A stretch of 18,111 nucleotides of DNA from Phycisphaerales bacterium UBA4658 (GTDB lineage: Bacteria; Planctomycetota; Phycisphaerae; Phycisphaerales; UBA1924): the NCBI GenBank assembly GCA_002405485.1, contig DHLW01000089.1, positions 3,458-21,568 of the forward strand, given 5' to 3'. Made by a program: the position numbers and the translations under genes. This document shows, piece after piece, positions 1-8,400 of this stretch. Below the pieces are notes generated by a model. That model did no database searches and had not been told where the DNA came from. It saw only the letters and a list, made by a program, of their open reading frames with translations. The stretch's first letter is position 1, and each line of letters starts with the position of its first letter.

Positions 1-205
1 CCCGGCCGTCGAGTCCCTCGGGAAAGCCGGTGATGGTGTCGACGGGCACAACGGGAAGCCCCGCGGCCTGGAGGGCCTTGGCGGTGCCGCCTGTGGAAAC
101 GAGGGTGACTCCGCGGGCCTTGAGCGCCTCTGCGAAGGGCAGCAGATCGGCCTTGTCGCTCACCGAAAGGAGGGCACGGCGGATGGGAGAGGCGGTCGTC
201 GGCAT
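1..205 (-). CDS. purH: PurH, bifunctional AICAR formyltransferase/IMP cyclohydrolase (N-terminal fragment)
   Basis: Only the first 68 codons are present; the gene runs off the left edge. The protein starts [20 protein letters not shown] and continues with [11 protein letters not shown] and then [10 protein letters not shown]. This is the methylglyoxal-synthase-like fold of the IMP cyclohydrolase domain at the N-terminus of PurH, and the STGGT loop is part of its active site. In the family, PurH carries out the last two steps of IMP synthesis: formylation of AICAR, then ring closure. The ATG at 205 puts the conserved [10 protein letters not shown] block near the N-terminus, as usual. No Shine-Dalgarno sequence is visible. 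It lies 30 bases downstream of the lipoprotein gene on the same strand, so the two are probably co-transcribed. Identity is firm despite the truncation; the formyltransferase domain cannot be checked. Confidence 0.93.
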   Translation of the reverse strand, partial: MPTTASPIRRALLSVSDKADLLPFAEALKARGVTLVSTGGTAKALQAAGLPVVPVDTITGFPEGLDGR

Positions 206-235
206 GGCGGATTCGCGTGGACGCCGGGCGTCGGA

Positions 236-1420
236 TCACCGCGGCGAGAACTTGGTGATGATGCCCGACGGGCTGACCGCGTACAGGTTGCCGTCGATGA
301 AGGCATCGGGCTTGAGCATCGACGTGTTCTTGAGGTCCACCTGGTCGATGATCACACCCTTGGCCGGATCGAGCGTCCACGCGGTGAACCCGTTGAAGAC
401 GAGCAGACGCGAGTTGCGGAGGGCCACGACGGTGCCAGAGACCTTGGGATTGTTCCAGATTGGCTTGCCGCTGGCGGCGTCAAGGCATGAGAGTCCGTCG
501 GCGCCGAGGTCGCAGTACACCCGCCCATCGTGAATGGTGGGGGTGAACTTGAGCGGAGCATCGGTCCGCTTCCGCCAGATGGGCGTCGCCGCATCGCCAC
601 CGAACGCGTACAACGACTGATCCTCGCTGGCCACGACGGTCACGGCCCCGTTGGAGGCGATCTCGACCCCTTCAGCGGGACCGGCGAACATCCGACCCCG
701 GCCCTGGCTCAGTCCGGTGGTGCCATCGATGATTGCAAAGTCGCCGGTGGAACTGACAACGGCGACGCGACCGGTGGAGAGTTCCAGCGGCGAAGCGGTG
801 ATGGTGCCGGTGAGACCCGCGCCCCATTGCCGGAATCCGTTGAGCATCAGGTGGCCGAGCACCTGACCGTTCAGACAGCCGTAGACAAGAATGTCCCCGA
901 CCTGAACGGGCGCACTGGAGACGATCTGGGCGAACTTCTGGCGGGCCCGAAGGGTCCCGGTGGCGATGTCATAGAAATAGGCCTCGGTCTCGCTGGAGAC
1001 GATCAGGCGATCGGGGGTCTTTTCATCCCGAAGAATGCCCACGAACTTGGTAAGTCGGCCGGCGACCTGCTCGGACCACCGAACCTGACCGGATCGCGTC
1101 TCGATGACACTGACGACGCCGGCGGATTCCTGTGCGGCAAGAACGTCGCCGAACAGATCCACGCGTTCGATCGTCTCGCCCGGCAGCATGGTGGGGAAGG
1201 CCCGCCATTCCAAGCGATAGCCGAGCTTTGAGAACTCATCGGTCTGGGCCGGAGCGGCCTCGGCCCGCTGGGCCGGGCTGAGGGCGGGATTCCTGCCCGA
1301 GGCGGGTGTGGTCTCGCACCCGGTGATGAGCCCGCTGGCGATGGCCAGTGCGGCTGATCCGCTCAAGAACATGGTCCGGGGAAGGGTGAGTCGGACGTGC
1401 GATGGCTTCAAGGTCATCAT
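236..1420 (-). CDS. PQQ-like beta-propeller lipoprotein (BamB-like)
   Basis: The predicted protein has 394 residues. A basic N-terminus and hydrophobic stretch lead to a lipobox, LITGC, with the lipidated cysteine at residue 35, so it should be a lipoprotein facing the periplasm. The remainder shows recurring PQQ/WD-like beta-propeller strands: ETRSGQVRW, DIATGTLRA, SLYAFGGDAATPIWRK, CLDAASGKPIWNN and WTLDPAKG. The closest known class is BamB/PQQ-repeat proteins. BamB serves outer-membrane protein assembly, but other members have different roles, so the function here is uncertain. The frame is open 80 codons further upstream. I chose the ATG at 1420 (a second ATG is at 1417) because it puts the signal sequence at the N-terminus; the upstream residues look like non-coding translation. 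GGAG directly abuts the first ATG. It heads a probable two-gene unit with purH and is divergent from ribE. Confidence 0.85.
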   Translation of the reverse strand: MMTLKPSHVRLTLPRTMFLSGSAALAIASGLITGCETTPASGRNPALSPAQRAEAAPAQTDEFSKLGYRLEWRAFPTMLPGETIERVDLFGDVLAAQESAGVVSVIETRSGQVRWSEQVAGRLTKFVGILRDEKTPDRLIVSSETEAYFYDIATGTLRARQKFAQIVSSAPVQVGDILVYGCLNGQVLGHLMLNGFRQWGAGLTGTITASPLELSTGRVAVVSSTGDFAIIDGTTGLSQGRGRMFAGPAEGVEIASNGAVTVVASEDQSLYAFGGDAATPIWRKRTDAPLKFTPTIHDGRVYCDLGADGLSCLDAASGKPIWNNPKVSGTVVALRNSRLLVFNGFTAWTLDPAKGVIIDQVDLKNTSMLKPDAFIDGNLYAVSPSGIITKFSPR

Positions 1421-1529
1421 CTCCAAACACGGTCGGTCGGCAATCCCGAGTCGGCCACGCGCGGGCCGGAGGTCCGGGGGGCAGGCATCGGGAGGGGGGT
1501 AGGGTACCACGGTTTCGGCTCCCGTGCGG

Positions 1530-1546
1530 CCCTGGTGCACCCAGGG
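1530..1546. promoter_or_regulatory. Inverted repeat upstream of ribE, possible operator
   Basis: CCCTGG and CCAGGG are perfect inverted arms of 6 bases around the 5-base centre TGCAC. The repeat ends 3 bases before the -10-like box of ribE, so it would lie over the -35 to -13 region of that promoter. It falls in the 141-base divergent gap (1421-1561), where I find nothing else convincing apart from an AGGGTA (TACCCT on the minus strand) at 1501-1506. The position suits an operator. No FMN riboswitch pattern is present, so if ribE is regulated here it would be by a protein. This is inference from position only. Confidence 0.35.
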
Positions 1547-1549
1547 GCG

Positions 1550-1555
1550 TACTGT
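1550..1555 (+). promoter_or_regulatory. -10-like box TACTGT for ribE, probably leaderless start
   Basis: TACTGT fits TANNNT and is followed by 6 bases (GAGGCC) and then the ribE ATG. A -10 element here would place transcription start at or next to the A of the ATG. No Shine-Dalgarno sequence lies at a useful distance; the GAGG is only 2 bases from the ATG. No good -35 is seen 17 bases upstream. The same arrangement occurs at argJ, ppa and the LURP-like gene. Confidence 0.45.
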
Positions 1556-1561
1556 GAGGCC

Positions 1562-2290
1562 ATGTTCACCGGACTTGTCCAAGCGGTCGGCAGGGTTGCC
1601 GAGCTTCGCCCGGGATCCCAGTCCCTTCGCCTCACGGTTGACCCCGGTTCCTGGGGGCATGTTCCGGCACGGGGCGACAGCATCTCAGTGAGCGGGGTTT
1701 GCCTGACGGTTGTGGACGTTGGCGACGGCGGCTGGGCCTTTGACGTGGTCCCGGAGACGCTGTCCAAGACCACGATCGGGGGACTCAAGGTCGGTGGAGA
1801 GGTGAACCTGGAGCATTCGGCGACGGCATCGACGCTGCTGGGGGGCCACATCGTGCAGGGTCACGTCGACGGGCTGGCCCGGGTGGTGCAGGTGCAAAGG
1901 GAAGGTGAGTGGCGCGTCTGGTTTGAGGTCTCTAATGACTGTGCGGAGTATCTGGCGCCCAAGGGCTCGGTGTGTGTCGACGGAGTATCGCTCACGATCG
2001 CCTCGCTCTGGAGCGGGCGGCCCGAGGGGGCCCGTGCGAACGACTGGCCGAGGCGTCGGGGGGCAAGCGGGTTCAGCGTCGCGCTCATTCCCGAGACGCT
2101 GCAGCGGACGACGCTTGCCGGGCTGCGGGTGGGTGACGCGGTCAATCTGGAGACCGACACGATCGCCAAGACGGTGGTGCACTGGCTTCAGCGATTCGGC
2201 GCGGCGAAGGGGCAGGCGAGGGCACAAAGGGTGAGTGCGGCGGGCAGGACGCCACGTCGGCGTGCGAGCGCCAGGCGAAAACGGAGCTGA
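1562..2290 (+). CDS. ribE: Riboflavin synthase, alpha chain
   Basis: This 242-residue cytoplasmic enzyme makes riboflavin by dismutation of two molecules of 6,7-dimethyl-8-ribityllumazine. It has the tandem lumazine-binding repeat of the family. Repeat 1 starts with the hallmark MFTG, followed by SGVCLTV (Cys47), PETLSKTT and GGHIVQGHVDG. Repeat 2 has DGVSLT (140-145), LIPETLQRTT and VNLETD (Asp199). The ATG at 1562 is certain because MFTG is the invariant N-terminus. Two features are odd: an insertion of about 20 residues after DGVSLT in repeat 2 (about 150-169, rich in R, G and P), and a strongly basic tail of about 25 residues ending RRRASARRKRS. Both make it longer than the usual 200-215 residues. 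No ribD, ribA or ribH lies in the window. It probably leads the plus-strand run, with ruvC starting 8 bases after its stop. Confidence 0.95.
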   Translation: MFTGLVQAVGRVAELRPGSQSLRLTVDPGSWGHVPARGDSISVSGVCLTVVDVGDGGWAFDVVPETLSKTTIGGLKVGGEVNLEHSATASTLLGGHIVQGHVDGLARVVQVQREGEWRVWFEVSNDCAEYLAPKGSVCVDGVSLTIASLWSGRPEGARANDWPRRRGASGFSVALIPETLQRTTLAGLRVGDAVNLETDTIAKTVVHWLQRFGAAKGQARAQRVSAAGRTPRRRASARRKRS

Positions 2291-2298
2291 ACGGCCAC

Positions 2299-2790
2299 AT
2301 GCGTGTGCTTGGCATCGATCCGGGACTTCGGCTGACGGGCTATGCGTGCGTGAAGCCCGCAGCGCGACGTACTCGGTCTGGGCCGGACGCGGACCTGGTT
2401 GAGGCGGGGGTCATCCGTCTGAACGGCAAGCTCAGCGTGGCGGCTCGGCTGGCCGAGCTGGAGCGCGACCTGCTGGAGATCATCGATCGGGTCCAGCCGC
2501 AGGTTCTGGCGGTTGAGAAGCTGTATGCGCACGTGAAGCACCCGACGACGGCGTTCATCATGGCTCACGCGCGTGGCGTCGTGCTTGTTCGTGGTCAGAC
2601 GGCGGGGCTTGCGCTCCGGGAACTTGGGGCGACGGAGGTGAAGAAGTCGCTCACCGGTCATGGACACGCGAGCAAGGAGCAGATGCAGGCGGGGGTGCAG
2701 GCGCAGCTCGGGCTCGCTGCGCCGCCAAAGCCCGCGGACGTCGCCGACGCGATCGCGATCGCACTCTGCGCCCTGCGGCGCGGGATGTGA
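2299..2790 (+). CDS. ruvC: RuvC, crossover junction endodeoxyribonuclease
   Basis: The protein has 163 residues, close to the standard RuvC length. RuvC is a dimeric, Mg-dependent resolvase that cuts Holliday junctions made by RuvAB. The four acidic catalytic residues are visible: Asp7 in LGIDPGL, Glu73 in AVEKLY, and Asp147 and Asp150 in KPADVADAIA. The typical segments MRVLGIDPGLRLTGY, HVKHPTTAFIMAHARG and GHGHASKEQMQ are all present. A GGAG at 2283-2286 lies 12 bases before the ATG and overlaps the end of ribE, so translation may be coupled to ribE. ruvA and ruvB are not adjacent, so any RuvABC operon is split. An intact, functional enzyme is expected. Confidence 0.96.
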   Translation: MRVLGIDPGLRLTGYACVKPAARRTRSGPDADLVEAGVIRLNGKLSVAARLAELERDLLEIIDRVQPQVLAVEKLYAHVKHPTTAFIMAHARGVVLVRGQTAGLALRELGATEVKKSLTGHGHASKEQMQAGVQAQLGLAAPPKPADVADAIAIALCALRRGM

Positions 2791-2815
2791 GACCGTCGCA
2801 TGGATCGGTATCGGG

Positions 2816-2821
2816 TATGCT
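2816..2821 (+). promoter_or_regulatory. -10-like box TATGCT before the PTS fusion gene
   Basis: TATGCT lies 16 bases before the chosen ATG at 2838, in the short gap after ruvC. A start about 7 bases downstream would give a leader of about 10 bases that includes the Shine-Dalgarno AAGGAG. This could be an internal promoter that lets the PTS, mannosidase and exported-protein genes be expressed apart from ribE and ruvC. No convincing -35 is present, so the call is tentative. Confidence 0.3.
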
Positions 2822-2829
2822 GCGGATCG

Positions 2830-2835
2830 AAGGAG
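2830..2835 (+). promoter_or_regulatory. Shine-Dalgarno AAGGAG setting the PTS gene start
   Basis: AAGGAG sits 2 bases before the ATG at 2838. Two upstream in-frame starts exist: GTG at 2787, which overlaps the ruvC stop, and ATG at 2817. The 2838 start is preferred because the HPr domain then begins MPKTLRFQVELPSGLHARP, with the phospho-histidine at residue 16, close to residue 15 in HPr proteins. The spacing is unusually tight, so this is supportive rather than decisive. Confidence 0.55.
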
Positions 2836-2837
2836 AC

Positions 2838-5468
2838 ATGCCCAAGACCCTGCGATTTCAAGTCGAGTTACCAAGCGGTCTGCACGCCCGGCCAGCGAGC
2901 ATGATCGCGGAGACGGTTCGTCGGTTCCACGCCGAGGCGACGCTGTCGAATCCACTGACGGGCATGACCGCCGACGGGCGGAGCGTGCTGGCGATGATCA
3001 GTCTGGATGTGCAGCGGGGGCACGTGGTCGTGCTGGAGGCCAATGGAGATGACGAGAACGAGCTCATCGACGCGGTTGGCGTGCTCGTGCACGAGCGGTT
3101 CGGGGAGCACCCTGAGCAGCAGAACGCCCAGTCCATGCCGATGCAGGTCGGGGTGCTCGTGGCGGAGCTTCCGGCCGCGCTCTCAGGCCTCGGGCTAACG
3201 GTGATCGCGGGCGCGCCAGTGAGCGCCGGGCCATGGGGGTCCGCGTGGGCCGGCGGGGACACGGGCGCGGTGGTCGCTGTGGGGGAGCTGGCGCTGGATG
3301 AGGATGACCTTCGATGCCGCAGCGCATCGGCGAGCGTTGAGCGCGAGCACTTTGAGCGCGGCGTGCGTACGGTGCGCCAGTCCCTGCGTGCGCGGCGGGA
3401 AGCTGTTCGGCAGCAGGGCGGCGGAGTGGCGGAGGAGATCATCGGAGCGCATCTGAGCATCGTGGACGACCCGGTGCTCACGACCCGGGTGCTCGCGCTC
3501 ATCGACGAAGGCGCCCCAGCCCCGTGCGCGGTCATCCTGGCCGGGCGCGGCCTCGCGGACACGCTGCGCGGCTCGAGCAGCGCGTACGTGCGGGATCGCG
3601 TGGGCGATGTCGAAGAGGTGTGCCGAGAGCTTGTGCGCGGCATCGAGCCGCAGCTCTGCCCGGCTGGGGCGCCAAAGCTCAGCGAGCCGAGCGTCGTGGT
3701 GGCCTCGATGATCGGCGTCGGGGATGTGCTTGGGCTTGATCGGGAGATGGTCGCGGGGCTGATCGTGGGTCGTGTGGGCGAGACCTCGCACGTGGCAATC
3801 CTCGCGCGGGCGATGCAACTGCCCACCATCGCGTGCGACTCAGATCCCGTGCGGCTGATCAGGGCCGCGGGCGGCGCACGCACGGCCATCGTGGACGCCA
3901 TCGGTGGCTATGCGGTGCTGGATCCGGGTCGGAAGGTGACGGAGTATGTACGCCGAGAGCGTGAGGCGCGCCGCCAGTTGAGCGCGAGCCAGCGTCCTCT
4001 GCTGCAGGAGCCCGGCCGGACCGGCGACGGCCAGCGGATGGACGTTGGTGGAAACACCGCGACGGCGGCGGAGACTCGAGCCGCGATCGCGTGCGGAGCC
4101 GACGGCATCGGCCTTTATCGCACGGAGATGCTGTTTCTGGATCGGGCCCATCCGCCGAGCGAGGAGGAGCAGTTCCAGGAGTACGCGCACGCAGCTCGCG
4201 AAGTTCGTGATGGCCAGAGCGTGATCTTCCGCACCTTTGACATCGGCGCCGACAAGCCGGCTCCGTACCTGTCATTGCCGCGGGAGAACAACCCGTTTCT
4301 GGGCGTCCGCGGGTTCAGGGTGTACGACCGGCATCCGGATCTGATCCGGGCGCAGGTGCGGGCGATCTGCCGGGCCTCCGGAGTGGCGTCGGCACAGGGC
4401 CAGCGCTCCAGGGTGTGGATCATGGCGCCGATGGTGGCGACGATCGAGGAAGCCCGGCGGTTTGCCGATCTGGTTCGAGACGCGCAGCGAATGCTCGCCG
4501 ACGAGGGCGCGGCGTTTGACCCCGACATGCCCATTGGCGTGATGGTCGAGGTTCCCTCGCTCGCGGCGGTTGTCGGTCGGCTGGAGGGCATCGTCCGCTT
4601 TGTGTCCATCGGAACTAATGACCTGACTCAGTATCTGTTCGCGGCAGATCGGACAAGCGCGAGCGTCGGAACACTCAACAGGGCCCGGCAACCGGAGCTG
4701 ATCGGCGTGCTGGCCCGGGTCATTGCGGAAGCCAAGGCAGCGGGGCTGTGGGTGGGCGTGTGCGGCGAACTGGCGGCGGATGCGGCGAACCTGCCGCTTC
4801 TGGTCGGCATGGGCGCCGATGAGATCAGCGTCAATCCAGGGGCGATCGGAGAGCTGAAGTCGCAGATCCGCAGACTCACGGCGGCGACATGCACGGACGT
4901 GACCAGGCAGGCGGCGCTGGCGCATTCAGTGGCGGAGGTCGACGGGCTGCTCGCGCGGCTGCCACGGGCGATCCGGGAGGCCGACCCCATTCTCGAGTCC
5001 ACGATCCTGCTGGATGGCATGCTTGCCAGCAGACACGCGGTCATCCACGCGCTGGCATGCACGGTGGCGGGGGCGGGACGTGCGTCGGATCCGAGACGGC
5101 TGGAGAGTGATGTGTGGACGCGCGAGCGGGAAGGGAACACGGGCGTGGGATTCGGCGTGGCGATCCCGCATGCCAAGTCCGTGGTCGTGCACGCGCCGAC
5201 GATTGCGATGGTCCGGCTCGCCGAGCCAGTGCGGTGGGCCGACTCCGCCGAGGCCGAGGCCGAAGAGGTCACGCTCGCAGTGATGCTGTGTGTCCCCGCG
5301 GGGCTAGGGCGGGATGGGGGAGTGATGGATGCGGCCCACCAGCGGATGCTTGCGGCACTGGCGCGCCGGCTGATGCACGAGGACTTCCGCGAGCAGTTGC
5401 GGGGCGCACAGGATGCGGCGACGGTCGCCGCGATTCTCCGATCCAACCTGAACATGCCAGGACTCTGA
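2838..5468 (+). CDS. PTS multiphosphoryl transfer protein, HPr-EI-EIIA fusion
   Basis: This 876-residue cytoplasmic protein holds three PTS domains in one chain. HPr (about 1-92) has GLHARPA with phospho-acceptor His16, and RSVLAMISL with Ser49 at the position of regulatory Ser46. Enzyme I follows: GETSHVAILAR with His318 in the phosphohistidine domain, then the PEP-binding barrel (about 395-690) with GADGIGLYRTE, FDIGADKPAPY, NNPFLG, SIGTNDLTQY and active-site Cys642 in VGVCGE. EIIA of the fructose/mannitol type (about 715-872) has NTGVGFGVAIPHAK with His778. The chain could pass phosphate from PEP through EI and HPr to EIIA. The order matches the FryA/FrwA-type fusions of E. coli and differs from FruB/FPr proteins, where EIIA leads. 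Automatic annotation may name it ptsP or ptsI. No EIIB or EIIC lies in the window, so transport or regulation must involve genes elsewhere. The mannosidase gene starts 18 bases downstream, suggesting one operon. Confidence 0.95.
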   Translation: MPKTLRFQVELPSGLHARPASMIAETVRRFHAEATLSNPLTGMTADGRSVLAMISLDVQRGHVVVLEANGDDENELIDAVGVLVHERFGEHPEQQNAQSMPMQVGVLVAELPAALSGLGLTVIAGAPVSAGPWGSAWAGGDTGAVVAVGELALDEDDLRCRSASASVEREHFERGVRTVRQSLRARREAVRQQGGGVAEEIIGAHLSIVDDPVLTTRVLALIDEGAPAPCAVILAGRGLADTLRGSSSAYVRDRVGDVEEVCRELVRGIEPQLCPAGAPKLSEPSVVVASMIGVGDVLGLDREMVAGLIVGRVGETSHVAILARAMQLPTIACDSDPVRLIRAAGGARTAIVDAIGGYAVLDPGRKVTEYVRREREARRQLSASQRPLLQEPGRTGDGQRMDVGGNTATAAETRAAIACGADGIGLYRTEMLFLDRAHPPSEEEQFQEYAHAAREVRDGQSVIFRTFDIGADKPAPYLSLPRENNPFLGVRGFRVYDRHPDLIRAQVRAICRASGVASAQGQRSRVWIMAPMVATIEEARRFADLVRDAQRMLADEGAAFDPDMPIGVMVEVPSLAAVVGRLEGIVRFVSIGTNDLTQYLFAADRTSASVGTLNRARQPELIGVLARVIAEAKAAGLWVGVCGELAADAANLPLLVGMGADEISVNPGAIGELKSQIRRLTAATCTDVTRQAALAHSVAEVDGLLARLPRAIREADPILESTILLDGMLASRHAVIHALACTVAGAGRASDPRRLESDVWTREREGNTGVGFGVAIPHAKSVVVHAPTIAMVRLAEPVRWADSAEAEAEEVTLAVMLCVPAGLGRDGGVMDAAHQRMLAALARRLMHEDFREQLRGAQDAATVAAILRSNLNMPGL

Positions 5469-5476
5469 CCGGACAC

Positions 5477-5480
5477 GAGG
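5477..5480 (+). promoter_or_regulatory. Shine-Dalgarno GAGG supporting the GTG start of the mannosidase
   Basis: GAGG ends 6 bases before the GTG at 5487, and no ATG in this frame gives a complete signal peptide. Starting at the GTG yields MRATSPRACIQFLSAAILCG, a normal basic-then-hydrophobic signal sequence. Confidence 0.5.
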
Positions 5481-5486
5481 TGCAAC

Positions 5487-8400
5487 GTGCGAGCAACAAG
5501 CCCGAGGGCGTGTATCCAGTTTCTCTCCGCGGCGATTCTGTGCGGGATGCTCGTGGCCGCCCTGGCCCGCGGGGATCAGCCCGCACGTGAGCGAGCCGGC
5601 GACAACCCCGGCGCCGCGCGCGACAAGGCAGTCGCGCAGGTTGAGCCGCCGAAGGTGGATCTGCTCAACAGGCCGACGCTGTACGTCGTGGCTTACTCGC
5701 ATCTGGACACGGAGTGGCGGTGGGATTATGTGCAGACGATCAAGCACTACGTCAAGGACACTCTGGATCAGAACTTTGCGATGCTGGACAAGTATCCGGG
5801 ATACGTGTTCAACTTCTCAGGCTCGCGGCGCTATCAGTTCATGAAGGAGTACTACCCGGACCAGTACGTCAAGCTCAAGTCCTACGTGTCTCAGGGGCGG
5901 TGGTTTCCGTGCGGCTCGTCGGTCGACGAGAACGACGCCAACGTCCCGAACGCCGAGAGCTTCGTGCGGCACGTCCTGTACGGAAACAAGTACTTCCAGG
6001 ACGAGTTCGGCGTGACGAGCGAGGAGTTCATGCTCCCGGACTGCTTCGGCTTTCCGGCGTCGCTCCCGAGCATGCTGGCGCACTGCGGCCTGAAGGGGTT
6101 CAGCACGCAGAAGCTCACGTGGGGCTCGCCGGTGGGGATTCCGTTCAAGGTGGGTGTATGGGAAGGGCCGGACGGCCGGTCGATCGTGTCCGCGCTGGAC
6201 CCTGGTGCATATGTCGGCGAGGTGCGCGAGAACCTGGCGACGAGCGCATCGTGGCTCAAGCGGATCCAGTCCAATGGCATGAAGAGCGGCGGGCCGGGCA
6301 AGGGTCTGTTCGTCGACTATCACTACTACGGCACCGGCGACATGGGCGGCGCTCCGCGAGAGTCATCTGTGGCGATGGTGGAGAAGGCGCTCGCGACCGA
6401 GGGGCCGATCAAGGTGATCTCCAGCCAGGCGGACTGGATGTTCAAGGAGATCACACCGGAGATGGCCTCGCGCCTGCCACGATACAAGGGCGAGCTTCTG
6501 CTCACGGAGCACTCTGCGGGCTCCATCACCTCGCAGGCGTACATGAAGCGGTGGAATCGGCAGAATGAGCAACTCGCCGAAGCGGCGGAAAAGGCCGCGT
6601 CGATCGCGCACTGGCTTGGACATCGGTATCCCTCGGCGAAGATCGAGGAGGCGTGGTATCTCATTCTGGGCTCGCAGATGCACGACATCCTGCCAGGAAC
6701 GAGTCTGCCCAAGGCGTATGAGTACGCGTGGAACGACGAGATTCTGGCATCCCGCCTGCTGTCGGAGGTGCTCGTCGACTCGGTGAGCGCGATCGCCAGC
6801 CAGATGGACACGCGGCCCGGCGCTGACGGCGTCGAGCGGAAGACCGGCCTGCCGGTAGTGGTCTTCAATCCGCTGTCGATTCAGCGATTCGACGTTGTCG
6901 AGATCGCGGTGCCGACGTCCCTCGAGCCCCACTCGGCGCCCGCGACGCTCACGGTGAAGGAGCTGGACATGCCCGATGCGCCGGCGCAGGTCATCGGCGT
7001 GTCCGACGGCATGATTCGAGCCCTGTGCATCCCTCGCGTGCCGTCGGTCGGGCTGGCCACACTTGAGATCATCGAATCGGAACTGCCGACGGCGATCGAC
7101 CCAGAGCTGCGCGTGACGCCACGGATCCTTGAGAACGGCCGGTTCCGAGTCACGATCAATGAGGATGGAGACATCTCGTCGATCGTGGACAAGAGCATCG
7201 GACGCGAGACGCTCTCCGGCCCGGTACGGCTCGGCTTGCACTATGAGAAGCCGAAGGAATGGCCCGCGTGGAACATGGACTGGGCCGATCGGCAGAACCC
7301 GGCACGATCGTTCGTCGGGGGCCCGGCGAACATCAGCATCGCCGAGCAGGGCCCGGTGCGGGTGTCGCTTCGAATCGAGCGCGAGCATGAGGGCAGCAGG
7401 TTCGTCCAGCACGTGCGACTGTCGGCGGTCGCGGGCGATCCGAAAGAGCCATGGGGTCGCAGCGGGCAGACCGTCGAGATCGAATCGGCGATTGACTGGA
7501 CGGCGAAGGAGCGGTCCCTCAAAGCGCACTTTCCCCTGGCCGTGGCGAACCCCATGGCGACGTACGACCTCCAGGTGGGCACGATCCAGCGCGGCAACAA
7601 CACCAAGGATCGGTACGAGAACCCGGCGCACATGTGGATGGATCTGTCCGCGCCCGACGGCAGTCAGGGCGTGAGCATCCTCAACGACAGCAAGTACGGC
7701 TCGGACAAGCCCGATGATCAGACGCTCCGGCTGACGCTGCTCTACACCCCGGGCGTGCGTTCGTTCGGGTATCAGGATCAGAGCACGCAAGACATCGGAC
7801 GCCATCGCATGGTCTACGCCGTCGCCCCGCACGCGGGAGACTGGAGGGCGGCGCACACACCCTGGCTCGCGGCAAGATTGAATCAGCCGGCGCGAGCGTT
7901 CCGCGTGGATCCGCACTACGGCCGTCTGGGGAAGCTGTTTCGCTTCTTCCGGGCCGAGCCGGAGACGATGGTCACGACCATCAAGAAGGCCGAGCGCGGA
8001 GAAGACCTGGTCGTGCGCGTGCGAGAGCTCACCGGCACGTCCCGAGAGCTGCGCATGAACGCCGAGGCGGGCATTCGCGCGGCGATGGAGATCGACGGAC
8101 AAGAACGCCGCATCGGACCCGCAACCGGCGGCCGTGGCGGCACGCGGCATCCGGTGCGCGGGTATGGGCTTCACGCGTTCCAGATCGCCACTGGCGGATC
8201 GCCCGCGCAGATTGGCGAGCCGACGACCATGCGCATCGATCTACCGCACGACGTTGACGTCGTGAGCACGAACGCGGACCGATCCGCCGGTGAAATGGAA
8301 CCTGGACGAAGCTACCCCGCCGAGCAATGGCCGGGCGAGGTCCGCGCCGGCCAGGCGACGTTCACGCTCGCATCGCACGAGCAGCCCAACGCGACAGCCG

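Noticed and set aside
530..1231. 233-codon plus-strand open frame opposite the lipoprotein gene
   Set aside because: Mirror of the propeller gene; no start context and no recognisable protein features.
1421..1561. FMN riboswitch upstream of ribE
   Set aside because: The space is short and none of the conserved RFN-element blocks are visible; a -10-like box lies 6 bases from the ATG.
1421..1660. Longer N-terminus (80 residues) for the propeller lipoprotein
   Set aside because: It would bury the signal sequence and lipobox inside the protein and overlap the ribE coding region.
2787..2837. Upstream GTG start of the PTS gene overlapping the ruvC stop (GTGA)
   Set aside because: The overlap is attractive, but the 17 added residues precede the normal HPr N-terminus and AAGGAG lies at the 2838 ATG. 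Kept only as an alternative.
6363..8174. 603-codon minus-strand open frame inside the mannosidase gene
   Set aside because: Antisense shadow of a well-supported GH38 gene; the product is Arg/His-rich and resembles no family.
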